From: Moritella sp. Urea-trap-13
GTDB taxonomy: Bacteria > Pseudomonadota > Gammaproteobacteria > Enterobacterales > Moritellaceae
Assembly (NCBI RefSeq): GCF_002836355.1
Contig: NZ_PJCA01000030.1
Coordinates: forward strand, 1-64,000
Reading direction: 5' to 3'
Length of the DNA: 64,000 nucleotides
In this document: in pieces, positions 29,216 to 39,229 of the stretch
Layout: every line of letters starts with the position of its first letter
Position numbering within the stretch: the first letter of the stretch is position 1
Position numbers and translations under genes: made by a program
The notes under the pieces: model-generated
The model's database searches: none
Told to the model about the DNA's origin: nothing
Seen by the model: the letters and a program-made list of their open reading frames with translations, nothing else

Positions 29216-30107
29216 TTGGAACATTCTCGGTGCCGGTGCTATCGGGCACTTCTTTGCAGAGAAGTTATTGAAATCAGGCCAACATGCCGCTTTTGTTTTA
29301 CGTCCCGAGAGTGAACCACATATCCGCAGTTTTAATTTTGAAAACTTAGCGGCTGAAAACAGCAGTAATACCGTCATGGCACAAGGTAAGCTCACGCCTA
29401 AATGTGATTTTTTACTGGTCACCCTCAAAGCCCAAAATGTACTGCCTGCGCTGACCTTACTCCAATCACAAATCGATAAGCATTGTTGTATCGTGCTGCT
29501 ACATAATGGCATGGGCACTGCAGAGCAAACCGAAAAACTATTCCCGCGTAACGCCATCATGGTCGGCACCACATCCAATGGGGTATTGAAAGTCTCTGAC
29601 GAGCATATTCGCCACACTGGCGCTGGTGTTACTTGGTTGGGGCCATTCAACAACCAAGCCAAGCGCTATAAAGACATTGCCAGTCAACTATGGGCTCTGG
29701 AAGAATTAACATGGTGTGATGATATTCGTGAGAAACTATGGCTTAAACTCGTGATTAATTGTGCAATAAATCCATTAACCGCGATCCATCAATGCAACAA
29801 TGGTGAATTGGCTAATCCAGCGTTACATCCGCAGGTGGTGAAGGTGGTGCAAGAGTTAGCATTAGTCTGTGAAAAAGCCCGCTTACCCTGGTCTTATGCG
29901 GAGCTACAAGCACAAGTTGATAACGTCATAACACGCACTGCTGAAAACTACTCTTCAATGCACCAAGATCGTCACTTTAATCGACCTTCTGAAATTGACT
30001 TCATTACCGGTTATATTTTAAAAGTAGCAAATGCCTATAGTATTCCCATGCCGACTAACCAAGCTTTGTTCGAGCAAATCAAAGCGCAAGAAACGACTTC
30101 CGCTTAA
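29208..30107 (+). CDS. panE: 2-dehydropantoate 2-reductase
   Basis: NADPH-dependent ketopantoate reductase of the pantothenate pathway, 299 aa. Nucleotide-binding GAGAIG (residues 8-13) lies at the N-terminus; the catalytic-region LKLVINCAINPLTAI motif supplies the Lys and Asn of the family near residue 182. The C-terminal helical domain ends with the RPSEIDFITGYI segment. Overlaps the VanZ-like gene and ends at a strong terminator. Confidence 0.94.
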   Translation: MANWNILGAGAIGHFFAEKLLKSGQHAAFVLRPESEPHIRSFNFENLAAENSSNTVMAQGKLTPKCDFLLVTLKAQNVLPALTLLQSQIDKHCCIVLLHNGMGTAEQTEKLFPRNAIMVGTTSNGVLKVSDEHIRHTGAGVTWLGPFNNQAKRYKDIASQLWALEELTWCDDIREKLWLKLVINCAINPLTAIHQCNNGELANPALHPQVVKVVQELALVCEKARLPWSYAELQAQVDNVITRTAENYSSMHQDRHFNRPSEIDFITGYILKVANAYSIPMPTNQALFEQIKAQETTSA

Positions 30108-30119
30108 TCCAAGAGCACA

Positions 30120-30145
30120 ATTTAGTTTAGCGCGATTTAGTTTAG
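30120..30145. repeat. Short direct repeat after panE
   Basis: ATTTAGTTTAG occurs twice with a 15-bp period (30120-30130 and 30135-30145), just before the terminator hairpin. Confidence 0.5.
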
Positions 30146-30154
30146 TCCAAGATC

Positions 30155-30184
30155 AAAAAAGCCAGCAATCACTTGCTGGCTTTT
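30155..30184. terminator. Bidirectional terminator between panE and thiI
   Basis: GCCAGCAA / TTGCTGGC (30161-30168 and 30173-30180) with a 4-nt loop, flanked by an A-run on the left and TTTT on the right. It can end both converging transcripts. Confidence 0.9.
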
Positions 30185-30243
30185 ACTCATAACCTCACTA
30201 AGACCGAAACCTCAGTAATGCTATTGCTTAAGGATATTAAAAG

Positions 30244-31698
30244 TTAAGGACGGTAAACTTTCACGTTACCATAACCTTTCTCAATCAGGTAAAGCGCTTG
30301 TAGTTTACTCATCACGCCACGATCACAGTACAGTAAGTAAGTCTTGTCTTGATCTAATTCACCGAACTGATTACCTAACTTGAAGAAAGGCATGTGTTGC
30401 ACTTCAAGTCCATCAACATCAAGTGGTGAATCTTCAACTTCATCGATACTGCGAATGTCTAAGATCACTTCGTTTGCTGCGATTTCAGTTACTGCTTCAA
30501 CATCGCTTACTTGTTCTTGTGTTTCGGTTGCGATTTGACGAATATCGATCACTTTAGCATCCATAACAACTTGGTCAATCAATGCCATGTCGAATTTAGC
30601 TTCTTCCGCTTCAATCTTCTCTTTCACTGCTTTTACTGTTGGTTTATTTGAAATAACACCACAGTATTCAGGAATTGTTTCAGAGAATTCAGCCGTACCA
30701 ATTTTACGCGCCGTATCAATAATGTCTTGCTTATCAGCCACGATCAATGGGCGTAAGATCAACATATCAGTAACGGAATCGATTAACGATAAGTTACGGA
30801 TAGTTTGGCTTGATACTTGGCCTACAGCTTCACCCGTTACTAACGCTTCAATACCGAGACGTTCTGCAACTTTAGACGCTGCGCGCATCATCATACGTTT
30901 CAGTACTACACCCATTTGCGAGTTATCTACTTTTTCTAAGATCTCTGCAACAACGGGATCGAACGGCACACTAATAAATTTAACTTTGTGTGATGAGCTG
31001 TATTTGTTCCACAAGTAATATGAAATTTGTTTCACACCAATCTCATGCGCATCACCGCCAAGATTGAAGAAACAGAAATGCGTACGACTACCACGTTTAA
31101 TCGTTAAGTAGCTTGATACTGCCGAGTCAAAACCGCCTGACATTAATGATAGAACATCTTCTTGTCCAGCCATTGGGAAACCACCCAGGCCTTCGTGGCG
31201 TTCAGTCACTAAATAAAGCTTTTCGTGTTCAACTTCGATTTTAATCGTTTCTTGTGGTTTTCTTAATTTCACACCAGCTGCATCAGTATGCTGATTTAAG
31301 CCACCGCCAACATAACGTTCTACGTCAATCGAAGTAAAATCATGTTTACCGTTACGTTTAGCACGTACACAGAATGTTTTACCCGCAAGCAAGTCTTTAT
31401 AAACTGGTAATGCTTGTTGGAAAATATCATCCAGATCGGTAAAAGTAGATTCGTGTACTTCTAATGAATGGGCAATACCCGGAGTATTTCTTAATACTTC
31501 ACGATAGAAGTCGCGGTTTTTATCACTGTCGTCGGTAGTACGAACAACAATCTTATCCCACTCAAGGATCACGCGAGCATGTTCATCTTCACGACGTAAA
31601 ATATTACGTAAACTCGATTGCAGCATTTTACTGAAACGCTGACGCACGGATTTACTTTTCATCATTACTTCTGGGAATATCTTTACAATAAATTTCAT
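30244..31698 (-). CDS. thiI: tRNA 4-thiouridine synthetase / thiamine biosynthesis sulfurtransferase ThiI
   Basis: Dual-function enzyme: adenylates U8 of tRNA and transfers sulfur for s4U, and delivers sulfur for the thiazole of thiamine. Order of domains: ferredoxin-like and THUMP (about residues 1-165), PP-loop ATPase with [10 protein letters not shown], and a C-terminal rhodanese domain with active Cys458 in [10 protein letters not shown]. The frame extends to 31722, but the ATG at 31698 ([10 protein letters not shown]) matches E. coli ThiI; 484 aa against 482. Confidence 0.96.
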   Translation of the reverse strand: MKFIVKIFPEVMMKSKSVRQRFSKMLQSSLRNILRREDEHARVILEWDKIVVRTTDDSDKNRDFYREVLRNTPGIAHSLEVHESTFTDLDDIFQQALPVYKDLLAGKTFCVRAKRNGKHDFTSIDVERYVGGGLNQHTDAAGVKLRKPQETIKIEVEHEKLYLVTERHEGLGGFPMAGQEDVLSLMSGGFDSAVSSYLTIKRGSRTHFCFFNLGGDAHEIGVKQISYYLWNKYSSSHKVKFISVPFDPVVAEILEKVDNSQMGVVLKRMMMRAASKVAERLGIEALVTGEAVGQVSSQTIRNLSLIDSVTDMLILRPLIVADKQDIIDTARKIGTAEFSETIPEYCGVISNKPTVKAVKEKIEAEEAKFDMALIDQVVMDAKVIDIRQIATETQEQVSDVEAVTEIAANEVILDIRSIDEVEDSPLDVDGLEVQHMPFFKLGNQFGELDQDKTYLLYCDRGVMSKLQALYLIEKGYGNVKVYRP

Positions 31699-31791
31699 GG
31701 TTTTGCCTACATCATAGTTCAAACAAACAGTTGGCCCAGCATTTCATCGCGCTGGGTGTTTAGCTGATATATTCGATTAACTTAAATCAAA

Positions 31792-31827
31792 ATAAAAAAA
31801 ACGGGCGCACCTTTAGATGAGCCCGTT
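31792..31827 (-). terminator. Terminator of the ligase-like gene
   Basis: AACGGGC (31800-31806) pairs with GCCCGTT (31821-31827). On the minus strand a run of eight T follows (complement of 31793-31800). It lies 49 bp after the stop at 31876. Confidence 0.88.
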
Positions 31828-31875
31828 CCTGTTGCTGGACAGCAGTATACCCAAAATGTCTAAATATGCAAGATG

Positions 31876-33111
31876 CTAACGATTGCTCACCACCCTGGTT
31901 AATTGCGGTATTGCATTCCCTACCAGCTCAATTTCGACTTGGCTACCAACTTCAATCTTAGACTGTAATAACCACGGCTGGGAGCGTCCTGAAACACGTG
32001 TTACTTGATGTCCCGACAACGCCAGTGGTTGCACATGAACAACCGGGGTAATTCGCCCACTTTTACCCACCTGATAAGTAATATCGATGACATTACTTAA
32101 GCCTTTCGGACCAGTGAATTTTAGCGCCAACGCCCAACGCGGAGCATGCTGAGTTTGACCATATTGACGTTGCTGGACATTATTGGCCAATTTGATAACA
32201 ATACCATCGAGCAATAATGTCTCTGTATTTTGATAATGCGCTAACCAATAATCAATGTCTTTAGGGCTGTCGATGGCATGACTCATTTTCGACATATCCG
32301 CAAACCCGAGCATGGCTAACTGAACTAAACTCATGATTTCATCTTTATAAGGGCTATCAACCCAACGCCAAGGCATAAAGCGCAGACTCATGACATCGAT
32401 TTGTTTTGGAGACAATTGACTGGTAATACCCGCGGTCATATGGCGAGAAGACACATACTTACCGCGCTGCTGCCAATCTTTTTGCTCAACATATAACTCC
32501 CCATGAATAACCAAGGTATGTGGATAAGCGATAATACTATCGACCGCATGACTGCGTAGCATCAGTGCTAATAAATCTCGACCTTGTTTACCATTGCCTC
32601 TGCTCGATGCCGCCACTAATATGCCTTTTTCATAAACCAGTTCAACCGCCATCCCATCAACTTTAGGTTGTACTAATAATTGCTGGTCGTGATGGCGTTG
32701 ATAAAACTTATCGACAAGGCTTCTTTCCCGCACAGAGTTTAAACTGAGCATCTGCTCTCGGTGCGGTTGTCGAGCATTATATTGTTCGACCTTACTCCCA
32801 ACCTGCGTTAATGCCGGGGATAAACAATGCGATAACACCGCCAGTTCATCCACTAATAAATCAAATTCACCATCATGTAATAATGGTGTTTTGCCAGCAT
32901 AATAAATCTGTCGATGTTTAATGATTTGCGTTTCTAAATAACTGATACGATGCTGATTAAGCACACTTGGGCAACGGGAATGAGTGTCGGTAGTATCGAT
33001 AGTTTCAGCTGGTAGATGGATTGATAACGCCGGCATAACATCTGCGGCTAGCAGTTGCTGAGTGTTTGATAGGAATAATGGTAACAGTAATGAGTAAGTG
33101 CGCATAAGCAT
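31876..33111 (-). CDS. ligB: LigB-like NAD-dependent DNA ligase, short form with signal-like N-terminus
   Basis: Similar to LigB, the second NAD-dependent DNA ligase of enterobacteria. The adenylation motif KVDG is at Lys150 (LLVQPKVDGMAVELVYEKG) and later nucleotidyltransferase motifs are visible (VIHGELYVE, LDGIVIKL, WALALKF). An OB-fold follows (SGRITPVVHVQPLALSG). The protein ends there at about 411 aa; zinc-finger, HhH and BRCT domains are absent, making it shorter than E. coli LigB (560). The N-terminus (MLMRTYSLLLPLFLSN, then LLAAD) looks like a signal peptide. ATG 33111 has GGAA upstream and is preferred over the frame start at 33219. Confidence 0.82.
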   Translation of the reverse strand: MLMRTYSLLLPLFLSNTQQLLAADVMPALSIHLPAETIDTTDTHSRCPSVLNQHRISYLETQIIKHRQIYYAGKTPLLHDGEFDLLVDELAVLSHCLSPALTQVGSKVEQYNARQPHREQMLSLNSVRERSLVDKFYQRHHDQQLLVQPKVDGMAVELVYEKGILVAASSRGNGKQGRDLLALMLRSHAVDSIIAYPHTLVIHGELYVEQKDWQQRGKYVSSRHMTAGITSQLSPKQIDVMSLRFMPWRWVDSPYKDEIMSLVQLAMLGFADMSKMSHAIDSPKDIDYWLAHYQNTETLLLDGIVIKLANNVQQRQYGQTQHAPRWALALKFTGPKGLSNVIDITYQVGKSGRITPVVHVQPLALSGHQVTRVSGRSQPWLLQSKIEVGSQVEIELVGNAIPQLTRVVSNR

Positions 33112-33412
33112 CTGAGTTCCAAACAATACGGTGATATAACTCAGTATGATAAAGATAATAAAAGTACACTGATTAATTTCACTGCGAGATACAGAAGCGT
33201 CGAAGAGAGTAACTTTCAAGTACTGTTAATCGAGCTTGATCACAAATCAGTGACTCGATTAATGCGTATTAACGAGGCTTATTTACGAGGTTTATTGACG
33301 AGAGTTGAGTTTATCTGCACTGCACATTTACCCATCGATATTCTTGAACTTACTTAACCATCAACTACACTAAGATTATAATTCCCAAAATTCTGCTCCG
33401 AGAGGTATTACC

Positions 33413-33646
33413 ATGCAACTTTCCGATATCAAAAGCATGTATCACAGGCATGAGTTAGTCGAAGCGATTGTCGAACCATCGCTAGTTGCTAACGGGTGGA
33501 TAGTAGAATTTAAATCCGAGAATGGCGATATTATTCCACTTACTGATTTTAGTGGCCATGAGAAATGTTATAGAAACTTAGATATTGCCACCGCCACCGC
33601 ACAACAAGTTGGCTTTCCGAGCGTCAGAATAGATGAATCATTTTAA
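33413..33646 (+). CDS. Small conserved hypothetical protein (77 aa)
   Basis: Not assigned. A good GAGAGG site precedes the ATG, and the composition is that of a soluble cytoplasmic protein. The pattern (start LSDIKSMYHRHELVEAIVEP, then a GWIVEF strand, the final third ATATAQQVGFPSVRI) resembles a small family of unknown function widespread in gammaproteobacteria; that recall is from memory and uncertain. It is followed at once by an 11-bp tandem repeat and a hairpin. Confidence 0.65.
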   Translation: MQLSDIKSMYHRHELVEAIVEPSLVANGWIVEFKSENGDIIPLTDFSGHEKCYRNLDIATATAQQVGFPSVRIDESF

Positions 33647-33686
33647 CTAGCCAATAGCTAGCCAATAGCTAGCCAATAGCTAGCCA
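33647..33686. repeat. 11-bp tandem repeat, 3.6 copies
   Basis: CTAGCCAATAG is repeated exactly at 33647-33657, 33658-33668 and 33669-33679, then CTAGCCA (33680-33686). It begins at the base after the stop codon of the 77-aa gene. Confidence 0.95.
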
Positions 33687-33694
33687 CCAAGGAT

Positions 33695-33727
33695 ATGGTC
33701 AGCAGATATGACGCTGACCATTTATCT
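33695..33727 (+). terminator. Hairpin after the tandem repeat
   Basis: ATGGTCAGC (33695-33703) pairs perfectly with GCTGACCAT (33713-33721), followed by TTATCT. Likely the terminator of the 77-aa gene, with a weak T-tract. Confidence 0.6.
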
Positions 33728-33765
33728 AATTACCGTTTTAACATAATCAAATATATCGTTATGGA

Positions 33766-34272
33766 TTACGGTTCAAAACCTTCACGCATAAATTCTTTAC
33801 CATCACAATTCGCACAAGATAATACCAGCGCAGGATGAAATAATTCTTTTTGGTAACCACAGCGCACACAAGTTAACACACCAAATCCCACTTCATCACC
33901 AACTTGATAACGTCCTTGATGCTCTAGGTCATCACCGACTTCAGTCCATTCTACTTGAGTCTTGTCGGTTATCGACGCTAATGTTCCCCAGGTGATTTTA
34001 TCCCACGCTTGATACCACGCCGATAATTTAAAGTCAGCAACACTGGTTTGATAATCTTTATTTAATTCACCAACATCATGGCGAATATAGGCTGATGCTT
34101 CGGTTAATTCTTTTTTAGTCAAATCCCCCGCCGCACCTAAGTAAGCTTCAGCTTTCAGTACAAATCGTTGCGTAAAATCATTACCCATAAATTGTTCCCT
34201 CCCCTTATAGCTCAGAGGATGTACAGATAAGTGCCGTACTGTATTTCGATATTGAGTATTGAGCTTAGCCAT
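33766..34272 (-). CDS. ybeL: YbeL-type zinc-ribbon protein (DUF1451)
   Basis: Cytoplasmic protein of 168 aa, function unknown. An N-terminal helical part is followed by the conserved ITDKTQVEWTEVGDDLEHQG segment and a C-terminal zinc ribbon with two CxxC pairs (LTCVRCGYQ and LSCANCDGKEF). It ends in GFEP, close to the FEP end of E. coli YbeL, which is also encoded near leuS. The ribosome site is an ideal GGAGG. Confidence 0.88.
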   Translation of the reverse strand: MAKLNTQYRNTVRHLSVHPLSYKGREQFMGNDFTQRFVLKAEAYLGAAGDLTKKELTEASAYIRHDVGELNKDYQTSVADFKLSAWYQAWDKITWGTLASITDKTQVEWTEVGDDLEHQGRYQVGDEVGFGVLTCVRCGYQKELFHPALVLSCANCDGKEFMREGFEP

Positions 34273-34602
34273 ATAAACCTCCGAATTAATGTAATAACAG
34301 TTAACTGGTATTTATTAATAACACGTCATCTATATTGATCAGTAAAACTATTCACACCCAGCAATAACCAACACCTTGTAAACATAAAAACAGCCACTGC
34401 TATAGCTTAAGTATATGCCAAAATCACAAGCCAACAAGCGGTCTGCATCACATAGTTTCCTTGCAAAAGAGCCCAATCCGCATTATCACTAAGGAAAACT
34501 TATCGCTATCTGCAAATGAAACTTGTTGCCCTCACTGTGCTAAGGTATTCTATGGCAAAATTTTGTTTATAAATCCTACCAAGAACAGACTGGATATTAC
34601 CC
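34273..34602. other. Intergenic region between ybeL and leuS (330 bp)
   Basis: Divergent promoter region. A 68-codon frame (34461-34667) containing CCPHC is present but overlaps the leuS start and has no ribosome site, so I do not call it. TTGTTG (34523-34528), 17 bp and TATTCT (34546-34551) is a weak promoter candidate for leuS. I see no T-box or other riboswitch-like structure. Confidence 0.4.
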
Positions 34603-37194
34603 ATGCAAGAACAATATACTCCAAGCAGTATCGAACCTCAGGTTCAACAACACTGGCAAGAAAATAAAACATTCGAAGTAAAAAACGACGAAACTAAAGA
34701 AAAATTCTACTGCTTGTCTATGTTCCCATACCCAAGTGGTCGACTACACATGGGCCATGTACGTAACTACACCATTGGTGACGTGATCGCACGTTTCCAA
34801 CGTATGCAAGGAAAAAACGTATTGCAACCAATCGGTTGGGATGCATTTGGTCTACCAGCTGAAAATGCAGCAATTAAGAACAACACTGCACCTGCGCCTT
34901 GGACATATGAAAACATCGATTACATGAAAGGTCAGCTAACGTCTTTAGGCTTTGGTTATGACTGGAGTCGTGAAATTGCAACCTGTACTCCTGAATACTA
35001 CCGTTGGGAACAAGAGTTCTTCACTAAACTGTTCAACAAAGGTTTAGTTTACAAGAAGACCTCATCAGTTAACTGGTGTCCAAACGATGAAACTGTATTG
35101 GCTAACGAACAAGTAAATGACGGTTGCTGCTGGCGTTGTGATACCCCTGTAGAACAAAAAGAAATTCCACAGTGGTTTATTAAGATCACAGAGTACGCAG
35201 ACGAGCTACTGACATCTATTGATGACCTTGACGGCTGGCCTGAGCAAGTTAAAACCATGCAACGTAACTGGATCGGCCGCAGTGAAGGCATCGAACTAGA
35301 CTTTGCAGTTGCAGACCAAACGGATGAACTAAGCAAGTTATCTGTATACACAACACGCCCAGACACAGTAATGGGTGTAACGTATGTAGGTATCGCAGCA
35401 GGTCACCCACTTGCAGAGCAAGCAGCATTAACAAACCCAGCACTAGCAGAATTCAACCTTGAATGTAAAAACATGAAAGTGGCTGAAGCTGATCTAGAGA
35501 AAATGGAAAAGAAAGGCATGGCTACTGGCCTATACGCTATTCATCCATTAAACGGTCGTAAAGTACCTGTATACGTAGCTAACTTCGTATTAATGGGCTA
35601 CGGCACTGGCGCTGTAATGGCGGTTCCTGCTCACGATCAACGTGACTATGAATTCGCAACTAAATACGGCATCGATATCGTACCGGTAATCAAACCAGTA
35701 GACGGTAGCGAATTAGACGTATCTGAAGTAGCATTCACTGAAAAAGGTGTGCTATTTAATTCAGGCGAATTCGACGGTTTAGAATTTGGCGCAGCAGTTG
35801 ATGCAATTGCCGCTAAATTAGAAGCGAACGGTCAAGGCACCAAGAAAGTTAACTTCCGTCTACGTGACTGGGGTGTTTCTCGTCAACGTTATTGGGGCGC
35901 GCCAATCCCAATGTTGACACTTGAAGATGGTTCAGTTGTACCAACACCTGCAGACCAACTTCCAGTGATCTTACCTGAAGATGTGAAAATGGACGGCATT
36001 CAAAGTCCAATTAAAGCTGATTTAGAATGGGCTAAAACAACATACAATGGTCAACCTGCACTACGTGAAACAGATACTTTCGATACCTTCATGGAATCGT
36101 CTTGGTATTATGCACGTTACTGTAGCGCAACATCAGAAACTGAAATGCTTAACCGTGAAGATGCTAATCACTGGTTACCAGTAGATCAGTATGTTGGTGG
36201 TATTGAACATGCATGTATGCACCTACTATATGCTCGTTTCTTCCATAAATTGCTACGTGATGAGCAAATGGTTGATAGCAACGAACCGTTCAAACGTCTA
36301 CTTTGTCAAGGTATGGTACTTGCAGATGCATACTACTACACTAACGACAACGGCGGCCGTGTTTGGGTTTCTCCATTAGATGTAACCGTTGAGCGTGACG
36401 ACAAAGGTCAACCAACTAAGTACATCGACAATGAAGGCAATGAACTTGTTTATACAGGCATGACAAAAATGTCTAAGTCTAAAAACAATGGTATTGACCC
36501 ACAAACAATGATCGAACGTTTTGGTGCTGATACAGTACGTCTATTCATGATGTTCGCAGCACCCGCTGACCAAACACTAGAATGGCAAGACTCGGCAGTA
36601 GAAGGCGCACACCGTTTCTTACGTCGTATCTGGACATTAGCTTACAACCACATCAGTAAAGGTGACGTTGTAGCGTTAGATGTTGCAGCACTTAACGGCA
36701 AGCAAAAAGAACTACGTCGTGAGATCCATAAAACAATTGCTAAGGTATCTGATGATATCGAACGTCGTCAAACGTTCAACACGGCGATTGCATCTGTTAT
36801 GGAACTAATGAACAAGCTAGCTAAAGCGCCACAAGAGTCAGAGCAAGATCGCGCCCTACTGCAAGAAGCATTAGTGGCGGTTGTGCGTCTACTTGCACCT
36901 ATCACTCCACACATCTGTTTTGAACTGTGGGGCAAATTAGGTCAAGAAGGTAACATAGATGAAGCACTTTGGCCTGTAGCTGATAAAGCTGCAATGGTTG
37001 AATCTGAAAAACTAATCATCGTACAAGTGAACGGTAAACTGCGAGCTAAATTAACAGTACCAGCTGACGCAACACGAGAATCTGTTGAAGCATTAGCAAA
37101 TGCAGATGAAAACGTGACTAAGTTCACTGACGGTAAAACAGTACGTAAAGTCATTTTCGTACCAGGTAAACTACTGAATATTGTTGCTAACTAA
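34603..37194 (+). CDS. leuS: Leucine--tRNA ligase
   Basis: Class I aminoacyl-tRNA synthetase, 863 aa (E. coli 860). HIGH-type motif HMGH at residues 49-52 within [16 protein letters not shown]; the KMSKS loop follows GMT near residue 620. The CP1 editing domain is intact, with the TTRPDT motif (STYTTRPDT-like [11 protein letters not shown]) and [14 protein letters not shown]. Anticodon-binding and C-terminal domains are complete. It heads the long rightward cluster but has a terminator before lptE. Confidence 0.98.
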   Translation: MQEQYTPSSIEPQVQQHWQENKTFEVKNDETKEKFYCLSMFPYPSGRLHMGHVRNYTIGDVIARFQRMQGKNVLQPIGWDAFGLPAENAAIKNNTAPAPWTYENIDYMKGQLTSLGFGYDWSREIATCTPEYYRWEQEFFTKLFNKGLVYKKTSSVNWCPNDETVLANEQVNDGCCWRCDTPVEQKEIPQWFIKITEYADELLTSIDDLDGWPEQVKTMQRNWIGRSEGIELDFAVADQTDELSKLSVYTTRPDTVMGVTYVGIAAGHPLAEQAALTNPALAEFNLECKNMKVAEADLEKMEKKGMATGLYAIHPLNGRKVPVYVANFVLMGYGTGAVMAVPAHDQRDYEFATKYGIDIVPVIKPVDGSELDVSEVAFTEKGVLFNSGEFDGLEFGAAVDAIAAKLEANGQGTKKVNFRLRDWGVSRQRYWGAPIPMLTLEDGSVVPTPADQLPVILPEDVKMDGIQSPIKADLEWAKTTYNGQPALRETDTFDTFMESSWYYARYCSATSETEMLNREDANHWLPVDQYVGGIEHACMHLLYARFFHKLLRDEQMVDSNEPFKRLLCQGMVLADAYYYTNDNGGRVWVSPLDVTVERDDKGQPTKYIDNEGNELVYTGMTKMSKSKNNGIDPQTMIERFGADTVRLFMMFAAPADQTLEWQDSAVEGAHRFLRRIWTLAYNHISKGDVVALDVAALNGKQKELRREIHKTIAKVSDDIERRQTFNTAIASVMELMNKLAKAPQESEQDRALLQEALVAVVRLLAPITPHICFELWGKLGQEGNIDEALWPVADKAAMVESEKLIIVQVNGKLRAKLTVPADATRESVEALANADENVTKFTDGKTVRKVIFVPGKLLNIVAN

Positions 37195-37208
37195 GACTAT
37201 TTATCAGC

Positions 37209-37253
37209 ACTAATAACAGCGTAATTAGATGATCAATTAACGCTGTTATTAGT
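37209..37253. repeat. Long inverted repeat after leuS
   Basis: ACTAATAACAGCG (37209-37221) pairs with CGCTGTTATTAGT (37241-37253); five more pairs follow (TAATT with AATTA) after a single bulged A, giving an 18-bp stem with an 8-nt loop. No T-tract follows, so it is not a classical terminator. Confidence 0.7.
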
Positions 37254-37293
37254 CGATTTATAACCACTTAGCTGTAAATAGTACGCAAATAAT

Positions 37294-37347
37294 AGGCCCT
37301 GCATTCTGCTTTTATTTTTATAGTAGAGTCTAGGGCTTTTTTGTTTT
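37294..37347 (+). terminator. Terminator between leuS and lptE
   Basis: AGGCCCT (37294-37300) pairs with AGGGCTT (37332-37338), followed by TTTTTTGTTTTT. The loop is long (about 30 nt). With the inverted repeat at 37209, it probably limits read-through from leuS. Confidence 0.65.
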
Positions 37348-37398
37348 TCGATTACGTGTAAAATTAGCGGCAATTAACTTATCTATTTTGTAGGCATT

Positions 37399-38121
37399 AT
37401 GAACGCATCGGCACTGACACCACGTTTTATTCGACTAACTTGCATCTTCTTGGTAACAGCAGTGCTTAGCGGCTGCGGCTTCCATTTAAAAAATGGCAGT
37501 GGTATTCCCAATGAATTACGTAATTTAACCTTAGTATCGAGTAAGTACTCTGATCTAACCCGCCTAATCAAAAGAGAATTACGCTACAACCAAATCAATC
37601 TCGTCAAACCAACTGTTACGAGCATGGAATCGTTAACAACAGAAAGCGATAACGCGTCAGATGATATGGGTGAAGATTCGACCCAAACTAAAATAACCGC
37701 AATGGATCCAGCGTTATTAAACTCGCAAACCCCTGTACTTAGAATTATGTCAGAAAGTACTGGTTCACGAACTGTATCACTGTATTCAGATGCAACAGCT
37801 GCGGAATATGAACTTAGCTACGTCTTAGAAATGGAAGTTCGCTTGCCTAATCAAGATCCTCAGTATTTCACTATCGCCCTGCAACGTGATCAATTAAACA
37901 ACTCGCAAGAAGCATTAGCACGTTCACGTGAATCGGAATTATTAATTCGAGAATTACGCGAAGCGGCAGCACAACAGGTTGTCCGCACACTAAGCCAAGT
38001 TGTTATTGACCCACAGACAACTGGCAATAGCGATGAAGAATCGGCGCAGAATAGCGAACTCAATACAGAGCTTAATACCGAACTGAATGCTGAATCAGAT
38101 ATCACATTTGAAGCTAACTAA
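37399..38121 (+). CDS. lptE: LPS-assembly lipoprotein LptE
   Basis: Outer-membrane lipoprotein plug of the LptD translocon. Lipobox LSGC places the acylated Cys at 26, followed by GFHLKNGSG as in the family. At 240 aa it is longer than E. coli LptE (193). An acidic Ser/Thr/Asp insert occupies about residues 72-115, and an acidic tail carries NTEL-NTEL-NAES repeats. The TAA stop overlaps the ATG of holA by one base. Confidence 0.9.
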   Translation: MNASALTPRFIRLTCIFLVTAVLSGCGFHLKNGSGIPNELRNLTLVSSKYSDLTRLIKRELRYNQINLVKPTVTSMESLTTESDNASDDMGEDSTQTKITAMDPALLNSQTPVLRIMSESTGSRTVSLYSDATAAEYELSYVLEMEVRLPNQDPQYFTIALQRDQLNNSQEALARSRESELLIRELREAAAQQVVRTLSQVVIDPQTTGNSDEESAQNSELNTELNTELNAESDITFEAN

Positions 38122-39158
38122 TGCGCGTTTATCCAGAGCAACTCGATCAGTACTTAAAAACTGAAATCAAACCCTGCTATTTAATATTCGGTGAAGAACC
38201 GTTATTAAAGATGGAAGCGATTGAGCAGATTAAAGCCGCCGCGCAGAAAGTCGGCTTTGACGAACATCATAAGTTTCATGCTGAACCAATCATGGACTGG
38301 CCAGCGGTGTTTAATGCCTGCCAATCCATGTCGCTATTTTCCAGTCGTCAAACCGTTGAACTGATCTTTGAAAAAAGACCAACGAAAGAAGATATTAGCC
38401 AACTGAATGATTTGTTTAAGCTACTTAACCCTGATCTCATTATTATTATCAGTGGTCCATATCTGACTAAAGCTCAGCAAAGCGCTAAATGGTTCCTGCA
38501 GTACTTCAAAAATGCGCTGTTCATTCCAGTAGGTCATCCCGAAGGGCGTTTTTTTGCTAACTGGATGCGCCATCGCCTTAAACGCGCCAACCTTGATGCC
38601 CAAGCAGATGTGATAACCCTGCTTTGCCGTAGCTTTGAAGGTAATTTATTAGCTGCCAAGCAAGAGATTGATAAATTATCCCTGCTCCACCCAGGCCAGA
38701 CTCTCACCTTGGCACAACTGCAGGCAGCAATTACCCAACATTCACACTTCAGTAGTTTTCAACTGGTTGATGCGTTGCTTGCCGGTAAAGTAAATCGCGG
38801 GCAGCGGATCCTACAACAATTACAGGCCGAAGGTGTCGACCCGATTGTCATTAACTGGGCACTAAACAAAGAAATCAATCAGCTTTATCATTACAGCTTG
38901 ATGCAACAGCAAGGGCTATCTGTGATTGATGAAATGAAAAAACAGCGTTTATGGGCAGGTCGCCAACAAATTATTAATGCCTGCTTAAGTCGCTTATCAT
39001 TAAGCAAAATTGAGCAAATGTTAATACTGTGCTCCAGTGTTGATAGTGCGATCAAAACCAGCAGCAGTATTGATCCCTGGTTATCATTACAAATGTTGAG
39101 TATTAGCTTTACCGACTCGACTTTACTACCTAACTTTCATCATGCTGAAATTAAATAA
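38121..39158 (+). CDS. holA: DNA polymerase III subunit delta
   Basis: Clamp-loader subunit that opens the beta sliding clamp, 345 aa (E. coli 343). Start MRVYPEQLDQYL and the LIFGEEPLLKMEAI segment resemble HolA; the AAA+-like region (QSMSLFSSRQTVELIFEK) and the C-terminal collar domain are present. Its start overlaps the lptE stop, the gene order of E. coli (lptE-holA-nadD). Confidence 0.94.
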   Translation: MRVYPEQLDQYLKTEIKPCYLIFGEEPLLKMEAIEQIKAAAQKVGFDEHHKFHAEPIMDWPAVFNACQSMSLFSSRQTVELIFEKRPTKEDISQLNDLFKLLNPDLIIIISGPYLTKAQQSAKWFLQYFKNALFIPVGHPEGRFFANWMRHRLKRANLDAQADVITLLCRSFEGNLLAAKQEIDKLSLLHPGQTLTLAQLQAAITQHSHFSSFQLVDALLAGKVNRGQRILQQLQAEGVDPIVINWALNKEINQLYHYSLMQQQGLSVIDEMKKQRLWAGRQQIINACLSRLSLSKIEQMLILCSSVDSAIKTSSSIDPWLSLQMLSISFTDSTLLPNFHHAEIK

Positions 39159-39229
39159 CTTTACCCTATGGACATCACTTTATCCGATCAAGATAATTTG
39201 GTGTCTTTATTCATAACGAACGGCTACTT

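Noticed and set aside
31876-33111. Ligase-like gene as a pseudogene
   Set aside because: The frame is open throughout the adenylation and OB domains, catalytic Lys is present and a clean terminator follows, so a short functional protein is more likely than a remnant.
33647-33686. Start of a CRISPR array
   Set aside because: Units are 11 bp with no spacers; it is a simple tandem repeat, and no cas genes are nearby.
34461-34667. 68-codon frame with a CCPHC motif before leuS
   Set aside because: It has no ribosome site and overlaps the well-supported leuS start in another frame. The cysteines are likely chance.
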